Shown piece after piece: positions 37,948-47,422 of a DNA stretch of 49,504 nt (position 1 is its first letter; each line of letters starts with the position of its first letter). Where the stretch lies: positions 1 to 49,504 of the forward strand of contig JAEXGT010000088.1 of the NCBI GenBank assembly GCA_023450615.1, read 5' to 3'. The notes beneath the pieces were generated by a model, which was not told where the DNA came from, ran no database searches, and saw only the letters and a list, made by a program, of their open reading frames with translations. A program made the position numbers and the translations under genes. Source of the stretch: Pseudomonadota bacterium (GTDB lineage: Bacteria; Pseudomonadota; Alphaproteobacteria; Rhizobiales; Beijerinckiaceae).

Positions 37948-38262
37948 TTAGCGCTTCGCCACGCGCCTTACCGCATAGGCCGCGCTGGCCCAGAGGAGCG
38001 CCGCGATGACGCGCACGGGGAACAGCGTCAGCCCATCGGCACGAACAGGCGCGATCCAGGGAAGGCCGAGGCTCGCGATGAGCCAGGATACCAGCACGGA
38101 CACGACCAAAGCCGCGATCGCGGCAATCAGCACCTTGCCGAACTGATCGGCCTTCCAGCCGAGCAGCACGGCAATCAGGATCAACACCGGATCGAAGGCT
38201 GCAGGCAGCCAATCCCAGAGATGAATGACGGGAACGGTCGGTCCCACGCCGCTCACCACCAA
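37948..38262 (-). CDS. Small inner-membrane protein, unknown function
   Basis: A 104-residue protein with three hydrophobic segments (about 26-36, 42-66, 80-98). The N-terminus overlaps the end of gatA by 10 bp, so it is probably translated from the gatA transcript. Both the start at 38262 and a later one are weak. There is no known family. Confidence 0.6.
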   Translation of the reverse strand: MVVSGVGPTVPVIHLWDWLPAAFDPVLILIAVLLGWKADQFGKVLIAAIAALVVSVLVSWLIASLGLPWIAPVRADGLTLFPVRVIAALLWASAAYAVRRVAKR

Positions 38263-39725
38263 GCGGCCGGCAGCTTGATGCGTCCGGCAGCGTCCTCGAT
38301 TGCCTGACCGACGGCGAAGAGGGTCTCCTCGTCGAAGGCGCGGCCAATGAGCTGGAGGCCGAGCGGCAGGCCCTGAGCATCGAGACCGGCGGGAACCGCG
38401 AGGCCCGGCAGGCCGGCCATGTTCACGGTCACCGTGAAGATGTCGTTGAGATACATCTCGACCGGATCGCCGGAGCCCTTCTCGCCGATGCCGAAGGCGG
38501 CGGTCGGCGTGGCGGGCGTCAGGATGGCGTGGACGCCTTCGGCATAGACCTTCTCAAAATCCTGCTTGATGAGCGTGCGGATCTTCTGGGCGCGCACGTA
38601 ATAGGCGTCGTAATAGCCCGCCGAGAGCACATAGGTGCCGATCATGATGCGGCGCTTGACCTCGCGGCCGAAACCGGCGGCGCGGGTCTTCTCGTAGAGT
38701 TCCACGATGTCCTTGCCGTTCTCGCGCAGGCCGTAGCGCACGCCGTCATAACGGGCGAGGTTCGAGGAAGCCTCGGCGGGCGCCACGATGTAATAGGCGG
38801 GCAGCGCATATTTGGTGTGCGGCAGGGAGACATCGACGATCTCGGCGCCTGCGGCGCGCAGCCATTCGATGCCCTGCTGCCAGAGCTTCTCGATCTCGGG
38901 CGACATGCCGTCGACGCGGTATTCCTTCGGAATGCCGATCTTCAGGCCCTTCACGCCACGCGTGACGGCGGCTTCGTAATCCGGAACCGGCATATCGACG
39001 CAAGTGGTGTCCTTGGCGTCGGTGCTCGCCATGGAGCGCAGCATGATCGCGGCATCGCGCACCGTGCGGGTGATGGGGCCCGCCTGGTCAAGCGAGGAGG
39101 CGAAGGCCACCGTGCCCCAGCGGGAGACGCGGCCATAGGTCGGCTTGATACCGACCGTGCCCGTGAAGGCCGCAGGCTGGCGGATGGAGCCGCCCGTATC
39201 GGTCGCGGTCGCGCCCAGGCACAGGTGAGCGGCCACAGCGGCAGCCGAGCCGCCGGAGGAGCCGCCGGGCACGAGCTTCCTGTCACCCTGCTTCCAGGGC
39301 GACACGACGGGACCGAAGGCGCTGGTCTCGTTGGAGGAGCCCATGGCGAACTCGTCCATATTGAGCTTGCCGAGCATCACGGCACCGTCGTTCCAGAGGT
39401 TCTGTGTGACGGTGGATTCGTAGGGCGGATTGAAGTTGCCGAGGATCTTGGAGCCGGCGGTGGAAACCACGCCTTCCGTGCAGAACAGATCCTTGATGCC
39501 GAGCGGAATGCCTTCCATCGGGCGGGCCTCGCCCTTGGCGATCTTCTCGTCGGAGGCTTTCGCCTGGGCCAGGGCCTTCTCGGGCGTCTCCAGCACATAG
39601 GCGTTCAGCGCCCTCGCCTTCTCGACGGCGGCGATATGGGCCTGCGTCAGCTCGGTGGCGGAGAAGGTCTTGGCCTTCAGGCCGTCGCGGGCCTCGGCAA
39701 TGGTGAGATGGGTCAGTTCGGTCAC
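38253..39725 (-). CDS. gatA: Aspartyl/glutamyl-tRNA(Asn/Gln) amidotransferase subunit A
   Basis: The glutaminase subunit of GatCAB, supplying ammonia from glutamine. I chose a GTG start at 39725 (MTELTHLTIAEARDGL), giving 490 residues; an ATG six codons upstream is possible. The amidase catalytic triad is visible: Lys78 (PLGIKDLF), cis-Ser156 (GGSSGGSAAA) and Ser180 (TDTGGSIRQP). It lies 115 bp after gatC, with a palindrome between. Confidence 0.97.
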   Translation of the reverse strand: MTELTHLTIAEARDGLKAKTFSATELTQAHIAAVEKARALNAYVLETPEKALAQAKASDEKIAKGEARPMEGIPLGIKDLFCTEGVVSTAGSKILGNFNPPYESTVTQNLWNDGAVMLGKLNMDEFAMGSSNETSAFGPVVSPWKQGDRKLVPGGSSGGSAAAVAAHLCLGATATDTGGSIRQPAAFTGTVGIKPTYGRVSRWGTVAFASSLDQAGPITRTVRDAAIMLRSMASTDAKDTTCVDMPVPDYEAAVTRGVKGLKIGIPKEYRVDGMSPEIEKLWQQGIEWLRAAGAEIVDVSLPHTKYALPAYYIVAPAEASSNLARYDGVRYGLRENGKDIVELYEKTRAAGFGREVKRRIMIGTYVLSAGYYDAYYVRAQKIRTLIKQDFEKVYAEGVHAILTPATPTAAFGIGEKGSGDPVEMYLNDIFTVTVNMAGLPGLAVPAGLDAQGLPLGLQLIGRAFDEETLFAVGQAIEDAAGRIKLPAAWW

Positions 39726-39740
39726 TGGATCACATCCTGT

Positions 39741-39771
39741 CATCCCGGGGCTGTGGAGCAGAACCCGGGAT
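39741..39771. repeat. Intergenic palindrome (CATCCCGG family) between gatC and gatA
   Basis: CATCCCGGG and CCCGGGAT arms surround a GGAGCAGAA-type loop, as in the copy at 339-369. It lies inside the gatC-gatA operon and may attenuate or process the transcript. Confidence 0.55.
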
Positions 39772-39840
39772 CGTCTGGAAGAAGAAACTGGATTGCGCGG
39801 TCCCGGCCCTCAAGGTCACGCCACGGCCGGGATGATGCTG

Positions 39841-40128
39841 CTATTCAACGACTTTCGGCACCAGGAAGAAGTTATCCTCCGTGGCGGGGGCGTTTTGGAC
39901 GATCTTCTCCGGATAGCCGCCATCGGTCACGCCGTCCTGGCGCTTCTTCATGGTCATGGGCGTCACGGAGGTCATGGGCTCGACGCCCTCCACGTTCACC
40001 TCGTTGAGCTGCTCGACGAAGGCGAGAATCGCGTTGAGCTCACCCTGGAGGTGAGGCACCTCCTGATCCGTCACGGCAATGCGCGCCAGATGGGCGATAC
40101 GGCGGACCGTTTTCTCATCGACCGACAT
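39841..40128 (-). CDS. gatC: Aspartyl/glutamyl-tRNA(Asn/Gln) amidotransferase subunit C
   Basis: A 95-residue belt subunit of GatCAB. It opens MSVDEKTVRRIAHLARIAVTD, the family hallmark, and continues with LNAILAFVEQLNEVNVEGVEPMTS. The length is standard. It is the first gene of gatCA. Confidence 0.96.
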   Translation of the reverse strand: MSVDEKTVRRIAHLARIAVTDQEVPHLQGELNAILAFVEQLNEVNVEGVEPMTSVTPMTMKKRQDGVTDGGYPEKIVQNAPATEDNFFLVPKVVE

Positions 40129-40232
40129 GAATGGTCATACCCCTTGGAAATCTGCTGGCCGGGCTATAGCACCCGCTCGGCTCAGGGGGCAACGGCGGAT
40201 GTGAGATTGGGGACTTCCGCCCCCTCCGGGGG

Positions 40233-40457
40233 CTAGATGATGACGTTGCCGTCGGACCTTATGCGCTCGTCGCCGATCTGGCGCCTGACCTTGTAGGCCT
40301 GTTCATCGCTGACCTTGATGCGGACCAGGGTCCATTCATGCTCCGATTTCCAGAGCCGGAACGAGAACATGAACCCATCGCCGTGCCTATGGACTTCGGC
40401 ATGGGTTGCGTCAGGCAGGTCATAAGGCCCGCGGCCGTCGAAAGTCAGTTGTCCCAC
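40233..40457 (-). CDS. Small hypothetical protein
   Basis: A 74-residue protein with a GTG start at 40457 preceded by TTGGAG. It is His/Arg-rich with alternating beta pattern (FMFSFRLW, WTLVRIKVS) and has no Cys or membrane segment. I do not recognise it. Codon pattern and ribosome site favour a real gene. Confidence 0.6.
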   Translation of the reverse strand: MGQLTFDGRGPYDLPDATHAEVHRHGDGFMFSFRLWKSEHEWTLVRIKVSDEQAYKVRRQIGDERIRSDGNVII

Positions 40458-40642
40458 GGATCACTCCAAGCAAAGCATCTACACTCAACGGCTTTGAAAC
40501 CGCCAAGTTCAGGCTTTGCCGTGAGAACTTTACCGTTGCTGAGTCATGTCGGCTGGGGATGTCATTTCCTGCCGGATCGCCGCGAAGGGGGCCACCACCA
40601 GACGGCGCCCCTCCACTCGCCTGGAGCTGCCCTGGAGGATTC

Positions 40643-41344
40643 TCAGATCCTCACCCCCACAGTCTTGTGCGGCACGACCACCTGAACGCCCTTGCCCTCC
40701 ATGGCGGCCACGAACCTGTCCGCGTCGGGAACGAGCAGCGGGAATGTCGCGTAATGGCAAGGGATGACCGCCTTCAGATTGCTGAAATAGCGTTGGACGG
40801 CCAGCGCGGCGACTTCCGGCCCCATCGTAAAGCGGTCGCCGATGGGAACCATGGCGATCTCAGGCTGATGGATTTCGGCGATGAGCGCCATGTCGCCGAA
40901 AATATCCGTATCGCCCATGTGATAGACGGTCGGCTCGCCCGGCGCCTTCACGATGATGCCGTTGGCCGAACCTAGCGGGAAGTTCACGTCCATCTCCACG
41001 AGTCCTGAGGAATGGTCCGCCCGAACGAGGGTGACGCTGAAGCCGTCCTGATCCGTGGTGCCGCCTGTGTTCATGGAATCGAGATTCTCGACGCCCTGCT
41101 TGGCGAGATACATGCAGAGCTCGAAATTCGTGACGACCTTCGCGCCCGTCGCCTTCGCGATCTCCACCGTGTCGCCCACATGGTCGCCGTGACCATGGGT
41201 GAGCAGGATATGGCTGACGCCCTCGATGATCTTCGCCTTGTCACCCTCGAAGGCCGGGTTGCCGGTGAAGAACGGGTCGATGAGCACGGCCTTGTCGGCG
41301 AAGTCGAGCCGGAAGGCGGAATGTCCGAACCAGGTAATTTTCAT
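40643..41344 (-). CDS. UlaG-like metal-dependent hydrolase (metallo-beta-lactamase fold)
   Basis: A 233-residue cytoplasmic enzyme. The start MKITWFGHSAFRLDF at 41344 is typical. The dinuclear metal motif THGHGDHVGD (His50, His52, Asp54, His55) is present, followed by a metal Asp in YHMGDTDIFGDM and a late His in VIPCHYATFP. Close relatives are annotated as metal-dependent hydrolases of unknown substrate; UlaG itself acts on an ascorbate lactone. It is divergent from the sugar ABC operon. Confidence 0.92.
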   Translation of the reverse strand: MKITWFGHSAFRLDFADKAVLIDPFFTGNPAFEGDKAKIIEGVSHILLTHGHGDHVGDTVEIAKATGAKVVTNFELCMYLAKQGVENLDSMNTGGTTDQDGFSVTLVRADHSSGLVEMDVNFPLGSANGIIVKAPGEPTVYHMGDTDIFGDMALIAEIHQPEIAMVPIGDRFTMGPEVAALAVQRYFSNLKAVIPCHYATFPLLVPDADRFVAAMEGKGVQVVVPHKTVGVRI

Positions 41345-41399
41345 GGGAGCACCTTCGATTTCAGGAGCATGGAGATGGGGCGCGGCTGGCATACGGCCA

Positions 41400-41414
41400 T
41401 GTTCCAAAGGAACA
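41400..41414. promoter_or_regulatory. Short inverted repeat between divergent genes
   Basis: TGTTCC-AAA-GGAACA, 6-bp arms, lies between the UlaG-like gene and the ABC operon. This is short enough to occur by chance; it is listed only as a candidate operator. Confidence 0.2.
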
Positions 41415-41475
41415 AATCACATCCTCACGGTTTATGAAGCTAAGCAATAATTCTTAATGCCGCTGGAGGATAGCC

Positions 41476-42741
41476 ATGTCACGCCTGCTCACCTCTTTGA
41501 CTTTCGCCGCCGGTCTTCTCGCATCGGCGAGCGCATCCGCCGTCGAGATTTCGATTTCGTGCAGCGCGCTCGGCAAGGAATATGAGATCTGCAAGCAGGG
41601 CGTCGATGCCTGGGCACAGAAAACGGGCAACACGGTCAAGATCGTCTCGACGCCGAACTCCGCCACCGAGCGGCTGGCCCTCTATCAGCAGCTTCTCGCC
41701 GCAGGCGCGGGCGATATCGACGTGTTCCAGATCGACGTGGTGTGGACCGGCATTCTCAGCCAACACCTGCAGGACCTGACCGCGAAGGGCCAGGGCGAGA
41801 TCGGCGGGCACCTGCCCGCCATGGCCGAGACAAGCCGCGTCAACGGCAAGCTCATGGCGATGCCCTGGTTCGCCGATGCGGGCCTGCTCTATTACCGCCA
41901 GGACCTGCTCGACAAATACAAGCGCCCCGTGCCGCAGACCTGGGACGAAGTCACGGAAACCGCTCGGATCGTTCAGGAAGGCGAGCGAAAGGAAGGCAAG
42001 GGAGATTTCTGGGGCTATGTATGGCAGGGCCGCGCCTATGAGGGCCTGACCACCAACGGCCTCGAATGGATCGCGTCCTATGACGGCGGCACCATCATCG
42101 ACGAGAAGGGCGAGATCACCGTCGAGAATCCGAAGGCAGCCGAGGCGCTGAAGACCGCAGCCGGATGGGTCGGCACCATCACGCCCGAAGGCGTGCTCAA
42201 CTACACCGAAGAGGAAGCGCGCGGCGTCTTTCAGGCGGGCAACGCCCTCTTCATGCGCAACTGGCCCTATGCCTGGGCGCTGGCGCAGGGCGCGGACAGC
42301 ACCATCAAGGGCAAGGTCGGCATCGCGCCCCTGCCGAAAGGCGGCCCGGACGGACGCCATGCGGGCACGTTGGGCGGCCAGCTTCTCGCCGTCTCGAAAT
42401 ATTCGAAGAACCCGGATGCCGCGGCCGATCTCGTGATGTACCTGACCGGTGAGGCCGAGCAGAAGCGCCGCGCCGTCGAAGGATCGTTCAACCCCACGAT
42501 CGTCTCTCTCTACAGCGATGCGGACATCGCCAAGGCCAATCCGTTCATCGGCGACCTGGCGGATGTGTTCTCCAACGCCGTCGCGCGGCCCGCCACCGCG
42601 ACGGGGCAGAACTACAACAAGGTCTCGAGCGAGTTCTTCAACACGGTGCATCAGGTGCTCTCGAAGCGCTCGCAGCCCGAGCAGGCGCTCAACCGCCTCG
42701 ATCGCGACCTGAAGCGGATCAAGCGCAACGGCTGGCAATGA
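41476..42741 (+). CDS. Sugar ABC transporter substrate-binding protein (trehalose/maltose type)
   Basis: A 421-residue periplasmic solute receptor, family 1 (MalE-like). GGAGGA precedes the ATG, and the signal peptide ends ASASA before VEIS. The ligand-binding lobes have DVFQIDVVWTGILSQ and the hinge region WFADAGLLYYRQDLLDKY. NWPYAWALAQ with its Trp and aromatic residues is a typical sugar-stacking site. The sequence style matches ThuE/AglE-like receptors for trehalose, maltose or sucrose. It overlaps the first permease gene by 4 bp. Confidence 0.92.
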   Translation: MSRLLTSLTFAAGLLASASASAVEISISCSALGKEYEICKQGVDAWAQKTGNTVKIVSTPNSATERLALYQQLLAAGAGDIDVFQIDVVWTGILSQHLQDLTAKGQGEIGGHLPAMAETSRVNGKLMAMPWFADAGLLYYRQDLLDKYKRPVPQTWDEVTETARIVQEGERKEGKGDFWGYVWQGRAYEGLTTNGLEWIASYDGGTIIDEKGEITVENPKAAEALKTAAGWVGTITPEGVLNYTEEEARGVFQAGNALFMRNWPYAWALAQGADSTIKGKVGIAPLPKGGPDGRHAGTLGGQLLAVSKYSKNPDAAADLVMYLTGEAEQKRRAVEGSFNPTIVSLYSDADIAKANPFIGDLADVFSNAVARPATATGQNYNKVSSEFFNTVHQVLSKRSQPEQALNRLDRDLKRIKRNGWQ

Positions 42742-43715
42742 TCATGTCGAGCGCCGCTGCTCCAGCGGCTGTCCACGCACGGGAAACCGCGCAGGGAGGC
42801 CGCTCCTCCCTCACCCGATCCCGCATCAGAGCGGCATGGATCTTCATCGCCCCGACGCTGATTGTCCTGGCGATGATCGCGGGCTGGCCTCTCGCGCGGA
42901 CCATCTGGTTCAGCTTCACCGATGCCAGCCTCGACAATCTCACCGATTACAGCTTCATCGGATTCGAGAACTACCTCGCCAATTACGACGGCGAGTGGCT
43001 GGGCCTGCTCACCGATCCCGATTGGTGGCGCTCGGTGTGGAATACGGTGTGGTTCACCGCCGTCTCCGTCTCCATCGAGACCGTGCTCGGCACCATCGTC
43101 GCGCTGATCCTCAACGCATCCTTCCCCGGACGCGGACTCATGCGCGCCGTGATCCTCATTCCCTGGGCGATCCCGACCGTGGTTTCCGCGAAGATGTGGA
43201 ACTGGATGCTGCACGACCAGTTCGGCGTGATCAACGACATGCTCCTGCGTCTCGGCCTCATCGCCGCGCCCATCACCTGGACCGCCAATCCCGACACGGC
43301 GCTCTGGACCGTGGTGATGGTGGACGTGTGGAAGACGACGCCCTTCATGGCGCTCCTCATCCTCGCGGCCCTTCAAATGCTCCCCGGCGACATCTACGAG
43401 GCCGCGAAGGTGGACGGGGTGCATCCCGTGAAGGTCTTCTTCCGCGTGACCCTGCCGCTCATCAAGCCCGCGCTCATCGTCGCCGTCATCTTCCGCGCGC
43501 TCGACGCGCTGCGCGTCTTCGACCTGATCTACGTGCTCACCGCCAATTCGCGGGACACGGCCTCCATGTCGGTCTTTGCCCGCCAGCAGCTCGTGGACTT
43601 CCAGGAGGTGGGCCTCGGGTCTGCCGCCTCCACCCTCATCTTCCTCATCATCGCCCTTCTCATCGTCATCACCATGGCGGCGGGACGCGTTCGCTTGAGC
43701 GGAGATCCTCGATGA
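42738..43715 (+). CDS. Sugar ABC transporter permease, MalF type
   Basis: A 325-residue inner-membrane permease with six membrane segments. The EAA loop that docks the ATPase reads YEAAKVDGVHPVKVFFRVTLP. An N-terminal cytoplasmic stretch (about 1-30) is Ala/Arg/Ser-rich. The start ATG at 42738 lies in the ATGA overlap with the receptor gene, and the stop overlaps the next permease by 4 bp. Confidence 0.94.
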   Translation: MIMSSAAAPAAVHARETAQGGRSSLTRSRIRAAWIFIAPTLIVLAMIAGWPLARTIWFSFTDASLDNLTDYSFIGFENYLANYDGEWLGLLTDPDWWRSVWNTVWFTAVSVSIETVLGTIVALILNASFPGRGLMRAVILIPWAIPTVVSAKMWNWMLHDQFGVINDMLLRLGLIAAPITWTANPDTALWTVVMVDVWKTTPFMALLILAALQMLPGDIYEAAKVDGVHPVKVFFRVTLPLIKPALIVAVIFRALDALRVFDLIYVLTANSRDTASMSVFARQQLVDFQEVGLGSAASTLIFLIIALLIVITMAAGRVRLSGDPR

Positions 43716-44536
43716 AAGTCCTCACCCGCATCGGCTTCTGGCTACTGGTTGCCGCCATCGGCCTGTTCTCGATCTTCCCGTTCTACTACGCGGTGATCTC
43801 GTCCTTCCGGTCAGGGAGTGATCTCTTCAAGGTCTCCTACTGGCCCGAGCGGTTTGATTTCTCCAATTACGTCGCCGTGTTCGAGCGCCAGCCTTTCGGC
43901 ACCAACATCTTCAACTCGATTGTTGTGGCGGCGTCCGTCGTGGCGCTCTCGCTGGCGCTTGGCATCACGGCGGCCTACGCTTTCGGGCGTATCCGCTTCA
44001 GAGGCCGCTCGCTGCTGCTCATGACGATCCTCGCGGTCTCCATGTTCCCGCAGGTGGCGGTGCTCTCGGGCATGTTCGAACTGATCCGCTCCTTCGGGCT
44101 CTACAACACCCTGCCCGGCCTGATCCTCGCCAACCTCATGCTCACCCTGCCCTTCACCGTGTGGGTGCTCACCACCTTCATGCGCGAATTGCCGAAGGAG
44201 ATCGAGGAAGCGGCCTTCGTGGACGGGGCGACGCCCTGGATCGTGGTGCGGCGCGTCTTCCTGCCGCTGATGATGCCCGCTGCCGTCACCACCGGCCTTC
44301 TCGCCTTCATCGTCTCGTGGAACGAGTTCCTCTTCGCCCTCACCTTCACCCTGACCAATGAGCAGCGCACCGTGCCGCCCGCCATTGCGCTCATGAGCGG
44401 CTCGACGGCTTACGAATTGCCCTGGGGCACGATCATGGCCGCCTCCGTCATCGTGACGCTGCCGATCATCGCCATGGTGCTGATCTTCCAGCGCAAGATC
44501 GTGGCGGGCCTCACAGCGGGCGCGGTCAAGGGATAG
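43712..44536 (+). CDS. Sugar ABC transporter permease, MalG type
   Basis: A 274-residue permease. The start MKVLTRIGFWLLV at 43712 is fixed by the ATGA overlap with the previous gene; the longer open frame is read-through of another frame. Six membrane segments are seen, with the EAA loop IEEAAFVDGATPWIVVRRVFLP and the MalG-type end (ALMSGSTAYELPWGTIMAAS, then QRKIVAGLTAGAVKG). Confidence 0.95.
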   Translation: MKVLTRIGFWLLVAAIGLFSIFPFYYAVISSFRSGSDLFKVSYWPERFDFSNYVAVFERQPFGTNIFNSIVVAASVVALSLALGITAAYAFGRIRFRGRSLLLMTILAVSMFPQVAVLSGMFELIRSFGLYNTLPGLILANLMLTLPFTVWVLTTFMRELPKEIEEAAFVDGATPWIVVRRVFLPLMMPAAVTTGLLAFIVSWNEFLFALTFTLTNEQRTVPPAIALMSGSTAYELPWGTIMAASVIVTLPIIAMVLIFQRKIVAGLTAGAVKG

Positions 44537-44551
44537 TCCAAGGAGTTTCAA

Positions 44552-45688
44552 ATGGCTGATGTCGTTCTCAAGAACATCCGCAAATCCTTCGGCCGAGCCC
44601 ATGTGATCCACGGCGTCGATCTCGACATCAAGGACGGTGAGTTCATCGTCTTTGTCGGGCCGTCCGGCTGCGGAAAGTCCACCCTGCTTCGCCTCATCGC
44701 GGGGCTGGAGGACATCACGTCCGGCGATCTCTTCATCGGCGGCCAGCGCGTCAACGATCTCGCGCCCGCCAAGCGCGGCATCGCCATGGTGTTCCAGTCC
44801 TATGCGCTCTATCCGCATATGAGCGTCTACGACAACATGGCCTTCGGCCTGGAGCTGGCGAAGTCATCGAAAGCCGATATCGACGCCAAGGTGCGCGAGG
44901 CCGCGCGCATGCTGCAGATCGAGAACCTTCTCGACCGCAAGCCGCGCCAGCTCTCCGGCGGCCAGCGCCAGCGCGTCGCCATCGGCCGTGCCATCGTGCG
45001 CGATCCGAAAGTGTTCCTGTTCGACGAGCCGCTCTCAAACCTCGATGCCGCGCTTCGCGTGCAGACCCGCATCGAGATCGCCAAGCTCCATAACGATACC
45101 CGCGCCACCATGATCTACGTGACCCACGACCAGGTGGAGGCGATGACGCTCGCCGACCGGATCGTGGTGCTCAACGGTGGACGCATCGAGCAGGTCGGTA
45201 CGCCGCTCGAACTCTATCACCGCCCCGCCAATCTCTTCGTGGCGGGCTTCCTCGGTTCGCCGCAAATGAACTTCATCGCCTGCACGGTCTCCCATGTTGG
45301 AGCGGATGGGGTTCAGGTGCAGATCCCCAATGCGGGCGCGATCACGGTTCCCGTTTCAGCCGAGAGCGTGCGCTCAGGCGAATCCATGACCCTCGGCATC
45401 CGCCCCGACCACGTGAAGCTCTCGCCGCAAGGCACCCTGACAGGATGCATCGAGTTGATGGAGGAGCTGGGAGAGAACCACCTGTTCTATGTGGATGTGG
45501 GTCAGGGGCAGCGCCTGACGATCCGCGAGCCGGGCGATGCGCGCCACGAAGCCGGGCAGCAGGTCACCCTCTCACTACCGGCTGAATCCTGTCACCTGTT
45601 CAGAGAATCGGGCGAAGCCCTTCCCTTCCTCTCGGAGAGCAGAACACCTGCACCGCCGTCTCCCGATGTGAACAGCAGAGCAGCTTGA
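44552..45688 (+). CDS. Sugar ABC transporter ATP-binding protein, MalK/UgpC type
   Basis: A 378-residue ATPase that powers the importer. Walker A is GPSGCGKST (36-44), the Q-loop lies in MVFQSYALYPHM, the signature is LSGGQRQRV, Walker B is VFLFDEPLSNLDA, and the switch His is in VTHDQVEA. From about residue 240 the MOP/TOBE regulatory domain follows (GIRPDHVKLSPQG), where MalK-type proteins receive regulatory input. The gene starts 15 bp after the second permease. Confidence 0.97.
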   Translation: MADVVLKNIRKSFGRAHVIHGVDLDIKDGEFIVFVGPSGCGKSTLLRLIAGLEDITSGDLFIGGQRVNDLAPAKRGIAMVFQSYALYPHMSVYDNMAFGLELAKSSKADIDAKVREAARMLQIENLLDRKPRQLSGGQRQRVAIGRAIVRDPKVFLFDEPLSNLDAALRVQTRIEIAKLHNDTRATMIYVTHDQVEAMTLADRIVVLNGGRIEQVGTPLELYHRPANLFVAGFLGSPQMNFIACTVSHVGADGVQVQIPNAGAITVPVSAESVRSGESMTLGIRPDHVKLSPQGTLTGCIELMEELGENHLFYVDVGQGQRLTIREPGDARHEAGQQVTLSLPAESCHLFRESGEALPFLSESRTPAPPSPDVNSRAA

Positions 45689-45831
45689 GCTTGGATCGGG
45701 CCAAGCCCGGCCATGGCAATGAGCAGCCATTATGCTCACCTGATCCGACGCACCTCCTCTCACCCATCTCGACGCGAGGCGACTTCCCCTATACTGGCAG
45801 TCTTCGAGACAGCCACGTGAGGAGGCCGCCG

Positions 45832-46395
45832 ATGCTATCGAAAGATGACGAGCTGATTGCCTTCATCGAAGGTCTGCCGCCTCGGGCGCGCCTCATCGGC
45901 GTCGATCTCGGCACCAAGACCATCGGCCTCTCGCTCTCGGACGTGGAGAAGCGGATCGCGACGCCGCTCGAAACCATCAAGCGCGTCAAGTTCACGCCCG
46001 ACGTGCAGCAGATCAAGGCTTTGGTGGAACGCTACGAGGTCGGCGGGCTGGTCTTCGGCCTGCCCCTCAATATGGACGGCACCGAGGGCCCCCGCTCCCA
46101 GGCGACCCGCGCCTTCGTGCGCAACCTCAAGCCTCTCCTGCCCCTGCCCGTCCTGTTCTGGGACGAGCGCATGTCCACCATGGTCGTCACCCGCACCCTG
46201 CTCGACGCGGATACCTCCCGCTCCAAGCGTGCCGATGCCGTGGACAAGATGGCAGCCGCCTATATCCTGCAAGGCGCGCTCGACCGCTACGAGCGGATCG
46301 CGGCCGATGCGGAAGAGGCCGAGGACGAAGCCGCCTATAGAAGAAGCCTCGACATGGATAAGCCGCCCGAAGGCGGCTCATTGGATGACGAGTAA
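45832..46395 (+). CDS. ruvX: Holliday junction resolvase-like YqgF/RuvX (pre-16S rRNA nuclease)
   Basis: A 187-residue RNase H-like nuclease, shown in E. coli to finish the 5-prime end of 16S rRNA. The start at 45832 has GAGGAGG upstream. Catalytic Asp25 lies in IGVDLGTKTIGLSLSD, a Glu in FWDERMSTM, and an Asp in DAVDKMAAAYILQ. The GLPLNMDGTEGPRS segment is the family hallmark. The C-terminus is extended by about 35 acidic residues, as in many alphaproteobacteria. Confidence 0.95.
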   Translation: MLSKDDELIAFIEGLPPRARLIGVDLGTKTIGLSLSDVEKRIATPLETIKRVKFTPDVQQIKALVERYEVGGLVFGLPLNMDGTEGPRSQATRAFVRNLKPLLPLPVLFWDERMSTMVVTRTLLDADTSRSKRADAVDKMAAAYILQGALDRYERIAADAEEAEDEAAYRRSLDMDKPPEGGSLDDE

Positions 46396-46419
46396 GGCTC
46401 ACATTCGAACTCGAGCCTT

Positions 46420-47027
46420 TCAGAGGATCAGGAATTCCTTGTGCGTCATGGCAAGGCCTGCCGCGACCTTGGCGAACTGCACCGCGGCCTTCGAGCCCGT
46501 GCCGTCGGGATCGTAATAGAGCGCGCCCGTTTCCTTGTCGTAGATGATCCGGTCGCTTGAATCCCTCGCGGCTTTTCCGGTGGTGAATGCGCCGGCCTTC
46601 AGGACCGTGTTGGCCTTGCCGACCTTCTTGAAGATGGACAGGTCCAGCAGGATCGAGTCATCCTTCACCTTGTAATCGGTGATGGTGTCGACCTCGTTCG
46701 CGCTCAGCTTCGTTTCGAACACGAACACGTCCTTGCCGCTCCCCCGACGAGAGTATCCTGCCCCCGGCCTCCGCTTAGAAGATCATTGCCCTTGCCGCCA
46801 TAAAGGGTGTCGTTCCCCGCATCGCCGCTCAGGACATCGTTTCCGGCTTCCCCGTAGAGAACATCTTTCCCGTCGCCGCCGCTGACCAGGTCCGAACCGC
46901 CCCGGCCCCACAAGGTGTCGTTGCCCTTGCCGCCGAACAAGAAATTAATGCCGTTGTTGCCATAGACCTTGTCGTTGCCTTTCGTGCCGACAGCAATGCC
47001 ATCAGGCTTGACGCGAACAACTGCCAT
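46420..47027 (-). pseudogene. RTX (hemolysin-type) calcium-binding protein, frameshifted
   Basis: The first part (47027 to about 46745) has seven nine-residue calcium-binding repeats of the GGxGxDxLx type. The frame then goes wrong (VGGAARTCSCSKRS). The neighbouring frame continues the protein as KDVFVFETKLSANEV...ITDYKVKDD, and on to MTHKEFLIL. Adding one C to the run of five C at 46741-46745 restores a 202-residue protein. The lesion is a one-base deletion in a homopolymer: true mutation, phase variation or sequencing error. The intact product would be secreted by a type I system through its C-terminal signal; no such transporter is in the window. Confidence 0.85.
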
Positions 47028-47422
47028 TATGAAACTCCCTGTCGGAATATCGGCCTTCTGGTCCGCTTAACGCTGAGAGCGAAGAACTCAGGAGCAATGC
47101 CCTGGCATCTCAGCTAAGCTTGATTGCGACTAAATTCTTCCCTTACGTCAATCTGTGCGCTTGCACACCTGTCCCTTCGGAGATCGTGAGGCGATTCAGG
47201 CTCGCTCACAGCGCCCGAGGCCCCCGCCGATGCACTGCCGGCGAACGAAACTCTCCATTGCCGGAACTCAAAGTTTTCCCAGTGACCGGCCTTTTCAATT
47301 TCATGGCTTGACGCCACGGCAAAAGGGTCCTATCTCCACGCCGTCCCCGATGCGGGATTGAAAAACCTTCTCGGCCAAGGCGTCGTCCTTGGCAAAAAGA
47401 ACAAGGTTTTCAATAGCTTCGG
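47028..47422. other. Gene-free region before tRNA-Gln
   Basis: These 395 bp lie between the divergent RTX gene and the tRNA. There are short open frames on both strands without ribosome sites. I see no known element; the tRNA promoter must lie in the last part. Confidence 0.5.

Noticed and set aside
33899..40007. Plus-strand frames of 523 and 492 codons opposite gatB and gatA
   Set aside because: Shadows of conserved amidotransferase genes.
46745..46985. Tandem 27-base direct repeats that might be taken for a CRISPR or satellite
   Set aside because: They encode the nine-residue RTX calcium-binding repeats and have no unique spacers.
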